Position numbers and translations under genes: made by a program. From JAUVKT01 sp964634565 (lineage in GTDB: Bacteria > Bacteroidota > Bacteroidia > Bacteroidales > VadinHA17): a DNA stretch of 64,000 nt. Positions 8,053 to 18,081 of the stretch are shown here, in pieces; the first letter of the stretch is position 1; each line of letters begins with the position of its first letter. Location: the NCBI GenBank assembly GCA_964634565.1, contig CAZWLP010000004.1, positions 25,133 through 89,132 on the forward strand, given 5' to 3'. A model generated the notes under the pieces. That model did not search any database. It worked only from the letters and a program-made list of their open reading frames with translations, and was not told the DNA's origin.

Positions 8053-10304
8053 TAGAAACTCAGGTTTATATTTAATTTAAGAAAGAATGACCTTCCATAA
8101 TTTAATGGTCTCAGGTATGCCGACTGGAAATCAGTCTGGCCGTAATCTTCATAACCTGAAGTTTTTCCTTCATAATTATTAAGGAGGTTTTTTCCGCCAA
8201 GTACAACAGTTGCCCTGTTCTTCCAGAAATTTTTTGTAATAGTAAGTTCAAGATCACCGAAGGGATCAGTATAGACCCGGTAATAACCTCCTCCATCTTC
8301 TTCCGGAACGGGAGCAAGAACAGGAGTCTCGCCATAATACTTGAAGTTGGCAAGAAAAGTTATCTTATTCCAGCTAAGATTATATCTTCCGGAGACTGAA
8401 AGATTATTATAATAAACTACAGGGAGGTAATCGCCTTCTCCTTCTTCATCGTAGGTTTCTCCAATCCTGCTAAATCCAGCTCCAAAAAGTAAACCTGAGT
8501 TATGGGAAAATGAACCATTTACCTCGCCGCCAAAAGTTCTTCTTCCTCCCAGATTAACATTGGTTGCTGAGTTGGAACTTGCATCAGTAACAATTAATGT
8601 AATTGCATCCTTCCCGTCATTATAAAATAATTCCGGTTCCAGTTTTACAGTAAATAGATCGTTCCCCAGCGAATATTCAAATGAAGCGTTATAGCTATTT
8701 GTTGTTTCAGCCTTAAGGTTTCTGTTACCTGAGAGATCGTGATTACTATCTTTAAAATCCAGATACAATTCTTTAAGCGAAGGTGCCCTGAAGCCCCTTG
8801 CATAGGAAAGTCTAATATTTCCAGCTTCTGAAAACTTCCATTGCAGGTTTATTGATGGAACTACAGGTGCTCCATATATTGTGTTATATATTGCTCTAAG
8901 GCCCGGTTGCACTATAACTTTATCCCTGATGTTGTACTGCCCGCTTATAAATACTGCATAATCTCCAATCGTGGCATTATCTTCAAGTTTATCTCCGCTG
9001 CCGCTATCATGATTGATATCCCAGCCCCACATCAGTGAATAATTTTTTTCAGGAGATGCCAGAGTTACAGATCCTCTGGTCATAGAGTTATAGAACTTTG
9101 TGGCAGTGGTTCCGGTTACTTCTTTTGTCATCAGGAAAAGGTCTGATGTAATATATTCGGTCTCGCGTCCGTAGTATGTATAGGCAGCAATTATATTATA
9201 GGATAAATTTTCGGATAATTTATTACTGAGAGAGATGCTGTTTGTTGACCTTGTAGTATGATAATCTGCATCATAGGCCAGAACAACCTTTTCAATATAG
9301 TTGGAATAGTTCTTTAGCAGGGTATTCATATACTGACTCTTTACCCTGAGCTGCAAATCTTTGTTTTTATAAGTATATCCCAGATCAGCATTATATACCA
9401 GTTTAGGCTTAAACTCCATATACCTGTCGTGCCCGTCGACATCTGCAGTATCAACATTCAGATCAATATCAACTCCCTGGAAGAGATTTCTGGTAGCGGC
9501 CAGTGACAGAGAATGGTTTCCTCTTATCACAGACCCTGATAGCCCGATGTTATAATTACCCTTAGTATCGGTAAAAGAGTTTGCTTTTATCTGGTTTCTG
9601 AAGTAATTATTGGATTTGGTGATTATATTTATTACACCTGCAATTGCACTTGTCCCGTATTGTACGGCCATAGGGCCTCTTACAATTTCAATATGGTCAA
9701 TATTTTCCATATTAATCTGGCTAAGGTCTATTATGCCACCAACTCTTCCGACTATCGGAACTCCATCAATTAGGTACTTAATATTTTCACCTCCCATGCC
9801 CTGCATCTTTATTGATGTGCCGAGAGAAGGATCGACAGTCAGTCTGATACCGGTTTCATTGGAGAGTGCTTCGGCCAGGTTATTTACTCCACGCTGGTTA
9901 ATAGTTCTGGCATCTACCACGTTTATCCTGTAAATAGACCTGTCTACAGCCTGGGGTTTGTACTGCCCTGTAACAACTACTGTTTCAAGTTCAAGTAAGT
10001 CAGGGGTTAACATAATAATTAAGTTCTGATCCGGGTAGATAGTATCATTTTTTGAAGCATAACCCAGGGAGGATACACTTATCCTGGATGCTTCTATTAT
10101 CTTAAAGCTGATTAGCCCGTTCTTATCAGTAGCGCCTCCATCAAGGTATTTATTGGCCATACTGGAAAGCATAACAGTTGCATACTGGCAGGGTTCAAGT
10201 GTTTTAGCATCCAATATTTTAACAGTAGTCTCCTGTGCACGTGCGCCTAGCAGAAGCAGTGCAAGAAAAGCTACTGTTAAAAATTTTGGAGTACTTATTC
10301 TCAT
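8052..10304 (-). CDS. TonB-dependent outer-membrane receptor (HmuR-like)
   Basis: The 750-residue protein starts with a signal peptide (FLTVAFLALLLLGARAQ). A carboxypeptidase-D-like domain follows (about 25-110), then the plug (about 120-235, with YLIDGVPIVGRVGG and EIVRGPMAVQYGTSAIAGVINIITK). A 22-strand-type barrel ends in an aromatic residue (LKLNINLSF), as expected for BAM insertion. The segment GFRAPSLKELYLDF is the barrel motif shared by haem, vitamin B12 and siderophore receptors. It lies between a PKD lipoprotein (16-nt gap) and a HmuY-like lipoprotein (1-bp overlap), so it is probably the transporter of a haem-uptake operon. Iron regulation would be expected, but no clear Fur box was seen. 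Confidence 0.88.
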   Translation of the reverse strand: MRISTPKFLTVAFLALLLLGARAQETTVKILDAKTLEPCQYATVMLSSMANKYLDGGATDKNGLISFKIIEASRISVSSLGYASKNDTIYPDQNLIIMLTPDLLELETVVVTGQYKPQAVDRSIYRINVVDARTINQRGVNNLAEALSNETGIRLTVDPSLGTSIKMQGMGGENIKYLIDGVPIVGRVGGIIDLSQINMENIDHIEIVRGPMAVQYGTSAIAGVINIITKSNNYFRNQIKANSFTDTKGNYNIGLSGSVIRGNHSLSLAATRNLFQGVDIDLNVDTADVDGHDRYMEFKPKLVYNADLGYTYKNKDLQLRVKSQYMNTLLKNYSNYIEKVVLAYDADYHTTRSTNSISLSNKLSENLSYNIIAAYTYYGRETEYITSDLFLMTKEVTGTTATKFYNSMTRGSVTLASPEKNYSLMWGWDINHDSGSGDKLEDNATIGDYAVFISGQYNIRDKVIVQPGLRAIYNTIYGAPVVPSINLQWKFSEAGNIRLSYARGFRAPSLKELYLDFKDSNHDLSGNRNLKAETTNSYNASFEYSLGNDLFTVKLEPELFYNDGKDAITLIVTDASSNSATNVNLGGRRTFGGEVNGSFSHNSGLLFGAGFSRIGETYDEEGEGDYLPVVYYNNLSVSGRYNLSWNKITFLANFKYYGETPVLAPVPEEDGGGYYRVYTDPFGDLELTITKNFWKNRATVVLGGKNLLNNYEGKTSGYEDYGQTDFQSAYLRPLNYGRSFFLKLNINLSF

Positions 10305-10320
10305 CAGTTATTTTACAATC

Positions 10321-11088
10321 TTATTTTCCGGCAAGAGGAGTGATGGCTCCAATATAAAATAATTCCAGATCTTTTGTGCTGGTTTCAGTAAAATCTCCTG
10401 TATCATAATCATATGATCCAACTGAAAGAATGCCTGTCATTTCAATTTTATAAACATCTGTAGCCAGTTCAGTAATAACAAGATTCTGTGATCCTGTCTT
10501 ACCAATTGCTGTCCAGTCATAAGCCATCCCTGCATAATCTGCAGTATATCCGAAATCATAAGTTCCTTCAGGGTTTTCTGCATCCCAGGTATATGTTCCC
10601 GGAAGCTCATTTAATCCCTTGTTTGGATATAGCTTAATAAGATCAGGATTATCCTGTCCGCTGATATCTGTTAGCAGTCTGATGTAGGCAGAGCTTCCAG
10701 GCATGGATGATTGATACCAGAACATATCGTTTGTTATGTCAAACTGAACATCGTCAAGAGTATAAATATTTGCAGGAACTGTAACTGTTATATCTTTTGT
10801 AACAACCTCACTGCCATCTATATTAGATGCTGTAAGTTTTACAGTGTAGGTTCCTTCTGTAGTGTAAGCGTGAGTAGGATTCTCTTCTGAGGATGTTGCT
10901 CCATCACCAAATTCCCATGAAAATGTATCAGCATCTGTTGAGGCATTTGTAAATGTAACTTCGTCGTATATTTCAACTTCAGCAGGACTGAATGTGAAAT
11001 CTGCTGTTGGAAGTACGGGGTCTTCACATGACGATAATGAAATTATCATTATGCTTAATGCAATAAAGGGATAGAAAATTCTTTTCAT
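10321..11088 (-). CDS. PKD-domain lipoprotein, first gene of the HmuY/TonB operon
   Basis: The 255-residue protein has a lipoprotein signal (IMIISLSSC). A single PKD domain at about residues 30-110 carries the signature WEFGDGATSSEENPTHAY. The C-terminal half (about 115-255) is a beta-rich region with no recognisable family. The protein is probably surface exposed. The receptor gene starts 16 nt downstream, which places it in the same operon. PKD domains mediate protein or glycan contacts, so a role in docking a haem source or stabilising the receptor is possible but not shown. Confidence 0.75.
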   Translation of the reverse strand: MKRIFYPFIALSIMIISLSSCEDPVLPTADFTFSPAEVEIYDEVTFTNASTDADTFSWEFGDGATSSEENPTHAYTTEGTYTVKLTASNIDGSEVVTKDITVTVPANIYTLDDVQFDITNDMFWYQSSMPGSSAYIRLLTDISGQDNPDLIKLYPNKGLNELPGTYTWDAENPEGTYDFGYTADYAGMAYDWTAIGKTGSQNLVITELATDVYKIEMTGILSVGSYDYDTGDFTETSTKDLELFYIGAITPLAGK

Positions 11089-11123
11089 GATTATGTAATT
11101 TTAGTTTTTGTAGATTCTGGTCC

Positions 11124-11131
11124 CAAAATTA
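11124..11131 (-). promoter_or_regulatory. Candidate -7 box TAATTTTG of the haem-uptake-like operon
   Basis: The minus-strand octamer TAATTTTG fits TAnnTTTG and lies 35 nt upstream of the PKD lipoprotein ATG. A TTG at 11150-11148 (minus) is 16 nt upstream, somewhat closer than typical for a -33 element. Confidence 0.4.
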
Positions 11132-11268
11132 GATATTCTGACAGTCTCAATTATGTAGAAAATCTGTATAAGTAATAATTACAATATTTCAGGCATAATT
11201 TAGAATTAATCCAAAGAATGTAAGAAAAGGTGATGGATGTTAAAGCATTGGGTGTCGAAGAGAAGATA

Positions 11269-12480
11269 CTACCATACTTCTGTTAAGGAATCCCGCTGAT
11301 CTTTTAAGAGCTGATTTGAAAATTTAAAGGTGTAGGTCTGGCTGCTACCGTTTGAGAAAGCCCAGTGAATCTTTATCAGGTTCCCGTTCATGTCATAGTT
11401 GAAAATTATATCTGCAGATAAATCCTTGTCAGAAGTATATTTGGCTGATATAATCCGGTCATACCTGTCATGCATAAATTCAAGTCTTCCTGTCAGCCAG
11501 CTGTCAAAGTTTACCCATTGGCCTGAAATTAGTTTTCCATCGCCATCGTAGATATATTTCTCGGAACCGGTAATACCATCCGATCTGTTAAAAATCCTCT
11601 CAAGCAGATCGCCATTTACGTCATATGTATATGTGAAAGTTCCTGTTTTTCCGTCTGAGTAATGCCTGACAGATTTTTCAAGATAGCCATTATCCCTGTA
11701 GAAATAGTTTGTTATTGTTTGCATGCCGTCAGATCTAACAAATATTTTCTCCTGCAGTTTGCCGGCATCATCATAATTATAGTACGATGGCCCTCCTCCC
11801 TGACCGGAATAATCATAATTTTCTTCTGAAATTATCCATGGGTAGTTATCCCTTATAAATGCATTTGATGATTTGTAGTGTAGATGCTCGCGATCTAAAT
11901 ATTCGTATTTTAGAGATTGGGAAAAACCTGTGTCGAAATTCCAGTCTTCTTCAGTTAGCTGACCTATGTCGTTATACCTGAAGATAATTTCTCCTATCCT
12001 CTTATTATTCTGAGATAATTTAGCATAAACCGGGTGGTCGCCATCATTGTAACTATAGTCGATCCTGCCGTGAAACCAACCATTCAGTCCCTTACAATCG
12101 GCGTATGAACGGTTTCCCTTCTCATAAAAATAGTTAACAGTACCTTTAACTCCATCTGATCTGGAAAATGTCTCGGTAATTAATTGACTATCCTTATTAT
12201 ATGTAAAAGTTTGTGAAATGGTAACTGAATCAGAAAAAGTCCTGTCTCTTTTGGTCATATTCCCGTTTGCATCAAATTCATGATAATTTTCCGACCATCG
12301 CGAACCATCTTTCAGCTCCCATATTGCTTTATAAGGATGTTGCTTACCATTGTAAATATAGGTTGTCAGTCCTTCTTCTCCCGAGGAATTGGTATATTCG
12401 AGTTTTAATAAATTCTTCTCATATTGCCCATACGATGCCTGGGTAATAAGAAGCAGTACTATTGGTATCAGTTGTCTCAT
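11269..12480 (-). CDS. Secreted YD/RHS-like repeat protein of unknown function
   Basis: The 403-residue protein starts with a signal peptide (MRQLIPIVLLLITQASYG). The rest consists of short beta-hairpin repeats of the form YxxxGxLxxxxxxRSDG, for example YNKDSQLITETFSRSDG, YDDAGKLQEKIFVRSDG and YDVNGDLLERIFNRSDG. This resembles the YD repeats of RHS and wall-associated proteins, but no RHS core, toxin domain or self-cleavage motif is present. The preferred start is the ATG at 12478-12480, directly before the signal peptide, rather than a start 51 nt upstream. It follows the S41 protease gene on the same strand after 81 bp. Function is unknown; a secreted binding or structural protein is the safest reading. 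Confidence 0.65.
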   Translation of the reverse strand: MRQLIPIVLLLITQASYGQYEKNLLKLEYTNSSGEEGLTTYIYNGKQHPYKAIWELKDGSRWSENYHEFDANGNMTKRDRTFSDSVTISQTFTYNKDSQLITETFSRSDGVKGTVNYFYEKGNRSYADCKGLNGWFHGRIDYSYNDGDHPVYAKLSQNNKRIGEIIFRYNDIGQLTEEDWNFDTGFSQSLKYEYLDREHLHYKSSNAFIRDNYPWIISEENYDYSGQGGGPSYYNYDDAGKLQEKIFVRSDGMQTITNYFYRDNGYLEKSVRHYSDGKTGTFTYTYDVNGDLLERIFNRSDGITGSEKYIYDGDGKLISGQWVNFDSWLTGRLEFMHDRYDRIISAKYTSDKDLSADIIFNYDMNGNLIKIHWAFSNGSSQTYTFKFSNQLLKDQRDSLTEVW

Positions 12481-12561
12481 GTTATAATTATTTTTTAATA
12501 AATTTATATGTAGTATCTGTCGGTTTAACAAACTAAAGATTGTGAATTTATTTATCTCTGT

Positions 12562-13665
12562 TTATTTTAATTTATCTTCCGGATAGTTAATCCAGGAGAT
12601 CGCTTTTTTGATTGTTTCGCCACCAGTAGGATTATCAGGGTCGAAGTCTTCAGAAATAAAGAAATCTGGTATTATTCCATCCCTGTGGACTGTCGAATCA
12701 GAACTCATATAGTAAGCAGTGGCAATGTTGTAAAAAACATTATCTGATATTTTCACCATTCCATTAGTAGTGCTATACCCTGCAGTTTGCTCACCAAATA
12801 GTTTTATATTCTTCTGTCCTTTAAGAGCTGAAGCAACTGCTTCACCTGAACTGGCAGTATATCTGCCTACCAGGACAGCGACTTTTTTGTTGTTTATGTT
12901 TATATTACATTGTAAGGGAAGGCTAAAGGGTAGAGTGTTCTCATTTAAATAAAGATTACCATTTCGTAAGCTCCACTTTACCCTGAACGTCTTACTGTCT
13001 TCTGTATCCCCTCCAAGGTCAATATTTGGAAACAATTCCCCTAAGCCTGAAAGCATAGGCCAGAAATTCCCTCCTGTGTTTCCACGTAAGTCAACAATGT
13101 ATCCTTTTGGACTATTCTTTTTAAGATTACATATTGTCTCTCTGATCTTCATAATTTGATTCATAATAATACTATCGCCCCCAACTTTATATTGTATAGC
13201 CGGGATCTGAATATATGCTATTGAGTTGTCAATGATCTCTGAATGGGTATCTATTCCTTTTAAAGTATTTTGATAGATAGATCTTACTTTGGACAGATAC
13301 TCCTTACTCTTAAAATCATAATTAACATCCCTCTCTCTATCAATACGGCCTTTGATTGTTTTATTATCAATGTTAACAAAGCCATGAAAATCTCCCAGCG
13401 AGGTCATCATATGCCTTATTGGTTCCTCCAATGAAGAGAGAGAGTCATTATCACTTAATCTGTTAAACATCTCTTTCTCCAGTTCTTCCCAGTTAACATT
13501 ATTTGTATATAGTGAGTTGACTCTGGCAGTGCTTATTATGGAATCAAGAATCATTTTTGTATCGGGTGCCTGAGCTTCGACGTGGGTCTTATCTGCTGTT
13601 CTTTTTTGCATTGAACAACTAAATAAGCTAACAGTACACAAAATAATTAAAAAGCTATTCTTCAT
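12562..13665 (-). CDS. S41 family (C-terminal processing type) serine protease lipoprotein
   Basis: The 367-residue protein carries a lipoprotein signal (TVSLFSCS). The S41 core shows the oxyanion-region motif YIVDLRGNTGGNFWPM (about 189-204) and the catalytic-serine motif GRYTASSGEAVASAL with Ser near residue 273, followed by GEQTAGYST. No PDZ domain is visible; the N-terminal 150 residues are a small tricorn/CTP-like cap. The start is the ATG at 13663-13665. A TTG one codon upstream is less likely. The gene overlaps the 3' end of the PD40 propeller gene by 11 bp, so the two are co-translated. It is expected to cleave proteins at the cell envelope. Confidence 0.88.
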   Translation of the reverse strand: MKNSFLIILCTVSLFSCSMQKRTADKTHVEAQAPDTKMILDSIISTARVNSLYTNNVNWEELEKEMFNRLSDNDSLSSLEEPIRHMMTSLGDFHGFVNIDNKTIKGRIDRERDVNYDFKSKEYLSKVRSIYQNTLKGIDTHSEIIDNSIAYIQIPAIQYKVGGDSIIMNQIMKIRETICNLKKNSPKGYIVDLRGNTGGNFWPMLSGLGELFPNIDLGGDTEDSKTFRVKWSLRNGNLYLNENTLPFSLPLQCNININNKKVAVLVGRYTASSGEAVASALKGQKNIKLFGEQTAGYSTTNGMVKISDNVFYNIATAYYMSSDSTVHRDGIIPDFFISEDFDPDNPTGGETIKKAISWINYPEDKLK

Positions 13666-16600
13666 CAAAGTATTTGGTTTTAAGTTTATTAATTGATTTT
13701 ATTGATATCCAGTATGCATGTGCTTCTTTTCCATCGTATCTATTGAAGAAAAGATATTTGCCATCAGGAGATATTGCAGGGCAGTTTTCCATTAACTCAG
13801 AATTAATCTCAGGGCCCATGTTTATAAGACGTGACCAGTTGCCATCGCTGTTTCTGAATGAAATATACAGGTCGCTTCGGCCTCCAGTTGTAGTGTCGGG
13901 TCTTTCCCAGCATGATGTTATAGCATAGCTTTCATCTGGTGAGATACACATATCTCCTTCGTTAAATAAATTTTCCGGATCGTTATCTAATGAGATAATT
14001 CTGGTAAAGAGTTTTCCTTCTCTTTTCAGATAATACAGGTCTCCGAATCCCCTTTCCCTGTCTGTTACTTTTGGAAAATAAAGGTTGCCTGATGATGCGG
14101 CAGATGGATAACCTGCCTGGAGGAATTGCCCGTTAAATGATACAGGAGAGGGTTCAGACCAATGTCCATTATTTTTTTCTGAGAACCAGATATATGAAAC
14201 TGATTCCTCGGGACTTTTGCCTTCAAGTGGTCTCCATGATCTGAAGTAGGCATATCTGCCATCCGGAGATATGGATATGTCATTGTCAGTATATTGACTG
14301 TTAAATGGTGCCGGTTCTGAATTCGTCCATCTTTTATTAATCTTTCTAATCCGTAAAATATCACCGGTATTATTACTGTCTGCGTCACAGGTAAAAAACA
14401 ATTCCTCCCCATCCGGTGTAAAGGCTATATTAATGGTGTTTTTAAGAATATCTTCAGCAAATATTCTGGCTATAGAATCTGGTTTTTCTTCTTCCAGATA
14501 GTTGATATTTTGCTGATATCTTAAAGGATAGTTAAATTTAAAACTATAAATATCAAGATTTTCGGATCTATTACAGGCAAAGTAAATACTTCTTCCATCT
14601 TTGCTTATAACCGGCCTGTTTTCATCCCATTCCGAGTTTATTTCAGGTCCCAGGTTAAATGGTGCCGACCAGCTTTCATCTTCAAGCCTGTAGCAGAAGT
14701 ACAAATCGTCGCCACCATATCCTCCATTGCGGTTTGAGGCAAATACCAGGATCGATCCATCAGATGAAATTGCAGGATCATGTTCTCTCCACCTTGTATT
14801 AATAGGATAGCCCATATTTATAACCGAAGAGTAATGACTGTCTTCAGGTATTGAATAATATAGATCAAGATCTCCCTGTCCACCTGGTCTGTTGCTGAAG
14901 AAGCACAGATTAAATTCCTGGTCGAGAACAGGCCATGAGTCTGTGAACTCAGTGTTTACGGGATATCCCGGGCAGATAAGGTTAATGCTATCAGGAGATA
15001 TAAAATCACAGATATTAATATCGAGATCAGATACTCCGTTTGCTTTTGTGATCTGTTGTGAAAAAGCCAGTCTGCCTTTGATGCTTGCCGGAGGCAGATA
15101 TCTTACCCAGCTACCATTACTATTAGTTAACCTTAATGGTATACTCCATTCTTTATCTATACAATGTGAAATGTAGATCGGCTCATTTAACCAGTCTGAA
15201 AATCCTTCTGGCGTGCGTGAAAATACCATGAAGCTATCAGAAAGGTATAGAGGAATTTCATCATCTTCTGTGGATATTATCTCCCTTGAAATAAGTTCAG
15301 GTTTTGTGATTGGGTTCAAATAAAGGAATCTCGAATACTGTTTTAATATCCCTTCGAGAGAGACTTTATAAATATCGGTGTCGCTACCGGATTGCCTTGT
15401 GATAAATAAAGTACTGCCATCATCACTGATATAGGGATGACCGGCATAACCTATTAGGCTACCCAGTGGCATAGGTCTGTTCCATCCCGCCTTATTATTA
15501 CTTGAGCAAATGTATAAATCTCCATCAGGATAACTTCCACCCGGGCGATCCGAAAAAAATATTAGTACAGAACCATCCGGAGATATGGCAGGGTCCCTGT
15601 CATTAAACTCTGTGTTGATCGGATAGGGCTGATTAAGGAGTTGTGTGAACGAGTTTTTTGCTGAAATGCATCTATAGATGTCATCACCTCCCTGACCTTC
15701 TGACCTGTTACTGTGGAAGTACATCAGATCATTGTCAGTAAATGAGGGATATCCGCTGAAGCTTCCATCCAAATTTACGGGAGGTGGCAGTGGGAATGGT
15801 TCACCCCAGATTCCATTTCTATAAGCTGCCTTCCATATTTTTGAATTTGTTATTGATTCAGAGTTATTACTTTCCATCGGCCTGTCTGAAGTGAAGTAGA
15901 ACTGTTTGCCTGTCCTGTCGAAGTTAAAATCCCATTCCCTGTATTCACTGTCAATGCTTATATTCTGGTTGCTTATCTCAGATGATCCTCTTTTACTGTA
16001 TGTTATCAGTTTAAGCGGGTCCTTCTTATCGGGACTGAAAACACGATAAATAAAGGTATTGTACTTCGAACTATGGCTCAGGTTGCCTTCATTTCTGTTT
16101 TCGACGGATATTATTCCGGGTTTAAAAACTTCTGTCTTACATTTTCCCGGTCTTATCCGGTTAATGATATCTGAGCTCACCCAGTAAATATTATTTGATC
16201 CGTTTACCGGGCAGTTTAGTGTTTTAGTTTTTACAGGGTATGTAATCCTTTCATTATCGGGTAAGGAATGTTTTTTCCTTCTGCTGGTGAAAAACAGAAA
16301 TCTGCCATCACTCGAAACTGAGGGACAGATTGATTCACCTGAGCCGATGTCATCACCCATATAACAGGGCTTTGTCCAGTTTTCACCATTTTTATAGCTG
16401 ATAAACAGTCCCCCCTTCCCGTTTCTGTCGGATGAAAAGATCAGGTAGCTTTCGTCAGGGGCAATAAAGGGATCAACTTCGTTATTCCTTGAGTTTATCT
16501 CCTGGCCGAGGCAATATGGAGATTGATACTTTCCATTTTTATATTCAGAAATGTAGATATCTTCCCTGCCTGAACCCTCTTCACGATTATCAAAAAAATA

Positions 16601-17110
16601 TATATTGCCATTGTCAGATATTGTAGGGTAACCAGCTCCCTTGAATTGTTCGCCCAGGAAGCATGGCTCACTCCATTTGCCGTCTGTCCTTTCAGATTTC
16701 CAGATATAAAATTCTCCTCCAACGGAATCTGCGGGATTCAATGGTTTGTTTGAAGTGAATACAAGAGTATTTCCATCGCCTGAGAAAGTAAATTCTTCGA
16801 AATAATATCCTGAGAAGAAGGCTGTCTCAGGTCTTGTCCAACCCAGGGCAGTCAGGTGAGTATAAAAGACCGTTGATCGAGGAACACCTCTAATCTGGAA
16901 ATAGCATTCAGTTCCCTCCTTAATGAAACTAATCATTCTTTCATCAAAGGGCCCTGAGATAATATCTGGTGCAAATAATCTGGACTGTTCTCCCGGATAT
17001 GTTAATCCGAAATATGGTTCTTTCCTGACATGCCACATAATATCTGCTTCAGTCTCCTGTCCTGAGTAGCAAATAAATAATAGCATTAAGATCTGAAAAC
17101 TTGTAATCAT
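13655..17110 (-). CDS. Large PD40/TolB-type multi-propeller protein
   Basis: The 1151-residue protein starts with a short hydrophobic segment (FQILMLLFICYSG) that looks like a signal peptide. It then contains about 16 PD40-type motifs (S-x-D-G-x-x-L-x-F-x-S-x-R). Examples are SPDGSVLIFFSDRPGGSYPDGDLY, SSDGSILVFASNRNGGYGGDDLY, SKDGRSIYFACNRSE and SPDGKYLFFNRYDG. This number is enough for two to three six- or seven-bladed propellers in tandem. Many blades end in a GxDDLY/GDLDLY turn. The propeller probably works as a scaffold or a cap that presents substrates. Its stop overlaps the start of the S41 protease by 11 bp, and a short PD40 lipoprotein lies 11 bp upstream, so the three form one operon. 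Confidence 0.85.
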   Translation of the reverse strand: MITSFQILMLLFICYSGQETEADIMWHVRKEPYFGLTYPGEQSRLFAPDIISGPFDERMISFIKEGTECYFQIRGVPRSTVFYTHLTALGWTRPETAFFSGYYFEEFTFSGDGNTLVFTSNKPLNPADSVGGEFYIWKSERTDGKWSEPCFLGEQFKGAGYPTISDNGNIYFFDNREEGSGREDIYISEYKNGKYQSPYCLGQEINSRNNEVDPFIAPDESYLIFSSDRNGKGGLFISYKNGENWTKPCYMGDDIGSGESICPSVSSDGRFLFFTSRRKKHSLPDNERITYPVKTKTLNCPVNGSNNIYWVSSDIINRIRPGKCKTEVFKPGIISVENRNEGNLSHSSKYNTFIYRVFSPDKKDPLKLITYSKRGSSEISNQNISIDSEYREWDFNFDRTGKQFYFTSDRPMESNNSESITNSKIWKAAYRNGIWGEPFPLPPPVNLDGSFSGYPSFTDNDLMYFHSNRSEGQGGDDIYRCISAKNSFTQLLNQPYPINTEFNDRDPAISPDGSVLIFFSDRPGGSYPDGDLYICSSNNKAGWNRPMPLGSLIGYAGHPYISDDGSTLFITRQSGSDTDIYKVSLEGILKQYSRFLYLNPITKPELISREIISTEDDEIPLYLSDSFMVFSRTPEGFSDWLNEPIYISHCIDKEWSIPLRLTNSNGSWVRYLPPASIKGRLAFSQQITKANGVSDLDINICDFISPDSINLICPGYPVNTEFTDSWPVLDQEFNLCFFSNRPGGQGDLDLYYSIPEDSHYSSVINMGYPINTRWREHDPAISSDGSILVFASNRNGGYGGDDLYFCYRLEDESWSAPFNLGPEINSEWDENRPVISKDGRSIYFACNRSENLDIYSFKFNYPLRYQQNINYLEEEKPDSIARIFAEDILKNTINIAFTPDGEELFFTCDADSNNTGDILRIRKINKRWTNSEPAPFNSQYTDNDISISPDGRYAYFRSWRPLEGKSPEESVSYIWFSEKNNGHWSEPSPVSFNGQFLQAGYPSAASSGNLYFPKVTDRERGFGDLYYLKREGKLFTRIISLDNDPENLFNEGDMCISPDESYAITSCWERPDTTTGGRSDLYISFRNSDGNWSRLINMGPEINSELMENCPAISPDGKYLFFNRYDGKEAHAYWISIKSINKLKTKYFDEE

Positions 17111-17121
17111 TGCTTATAAAT

Positions 17122-18081
17122 TCAATAAATTTTATCGGTACTTATATAGTATATATTCCCATTAGCTGGTTCTTTTAGCCAGCTCTCGACCACATCCATA
17201 TATTTTTTTGCTGTTTTTGAAGCAGGTAAATATGCTATATCCTGCCTGTTAAAGTATAGGGTCTTCATATCCGGGCTCACAGAGGGAAACCTTTCTGCCT
17301 TTCCACTGTTTATTATTTCAGGCAGTCTTTTTGCTTTGCTCCATCTACCATCGCTCTTTTTGTAACTTAAATAGAGTCCGTCAAGTTCCCCCAGTCCCAT
17401 CCTTCCGAATACTATAAAACTCTCATCTGCTGAAATATAGGGACAATAATCAATTGCATCTGAATTAATACTGTCACCGGCGTTAATCGGTTCTGAATAC
17501 CCCTTTTCAGTTCTGTTCTGAAAATATATATCCGCATCATCTCTTCCTTTCTCAAAAGATGCCCAGCCAAAGAGTGTGCCTGAGGACGACATCGAGTAGG
17601 CCCAGAGATCATTATGAAACAGGTTATTCAGAGAGGGTTTTTTCCACTGTTGATCTTCTCTTTCAGCCTTCCAGTGTCTGAAAGAGGGTAATGGATTATC
17701 TCCCGGGTTATCAGGTCTCCATGACATAAAGTAGACTGTGTTACCATCCGGGGAGAAAACTGGATATTCGTCCCTGTATCTGCCAGAGAAGGGCACAACC
17801 TCTGGCGAATCATCATCAGAAGAGTTAGTTTTTAATTGTAATATTATTTTTTGCCCATTTAATGAAATTGTCCACAAGAAAATATCATTGGATGGAGAGA
17901 AGACAGGGGCACCGTGCTCATGCATACCTGTTGATACTTTGCCTGGCATAAGAATCGCCGGGATAGTATTGCCTGTTTCTATGCTCTCTGTTTTTGAATA
18001 GTCTGTTTTACATGAACTTGATATACAAATAAGAGGCAGAATAGCCAAAGCATACCTAACAATTACATGTAATGAATTCAT
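17122..18081 (-). CDS. Short PD40 beta-propeller lipoprotein
   Basis: The 319-residue protein has a lipoprotein signal (ILPLICISSSC, Cys near residue 24). Four to five PD40 motifs follow, among them SPDGNTVYFMSWRPDNPGD, SADESFIVFGRMGLGELDGLYLSY and SPDMKTLYFNR. It is a single-propeller relative of the 1151-residue protein that starts 11 bp downstream and shares the same motif style. It is the first gene of the PD40-PD40-S41 operon. The 307-bp upstream gap is shared with a divergent LytS/LytTR pair and contains a 12-bp inverted repeat, so co-regulation is plausible. Function is unknown beyond a surface or periplasmic propeller. Confidence 0.8.
   Translation of the reverse strand: MNSLHVIVRYALAILPLICISSSCKTDYSKTESIETGNTIPAILMPGKVSTGMHEHGAPVFSPSNDIFLWTISLNGQKIILQLKTNSSDDDSPEVVPFSGRYRDEYPVFSPDGNTVYFMSWRPDNPGDNPLPSFRHWKAEREDQQWKKPSLNNLFHNDLWAYSMSSSGTLFGWASFEKGRDDADIYFQNRTEKGYSEPINAGDSINSDAIDYCPYISADESFIVFGRMGLGELDGLYLSYKKSDGRWSKAKRLPEIINSGKAERFPSVSPDMKTLYFNRQDIAYLPASKTAKKYMDVVESWLKEPANGNIYYISTDKIY

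Noticed and set aside
13655..17110. Reading the PD40 protein as TolB of the Tol-Pal system
   Set aside because: It is far too long, lacks the TolB N-terminal domain, and no tol or pal genes are nearby.
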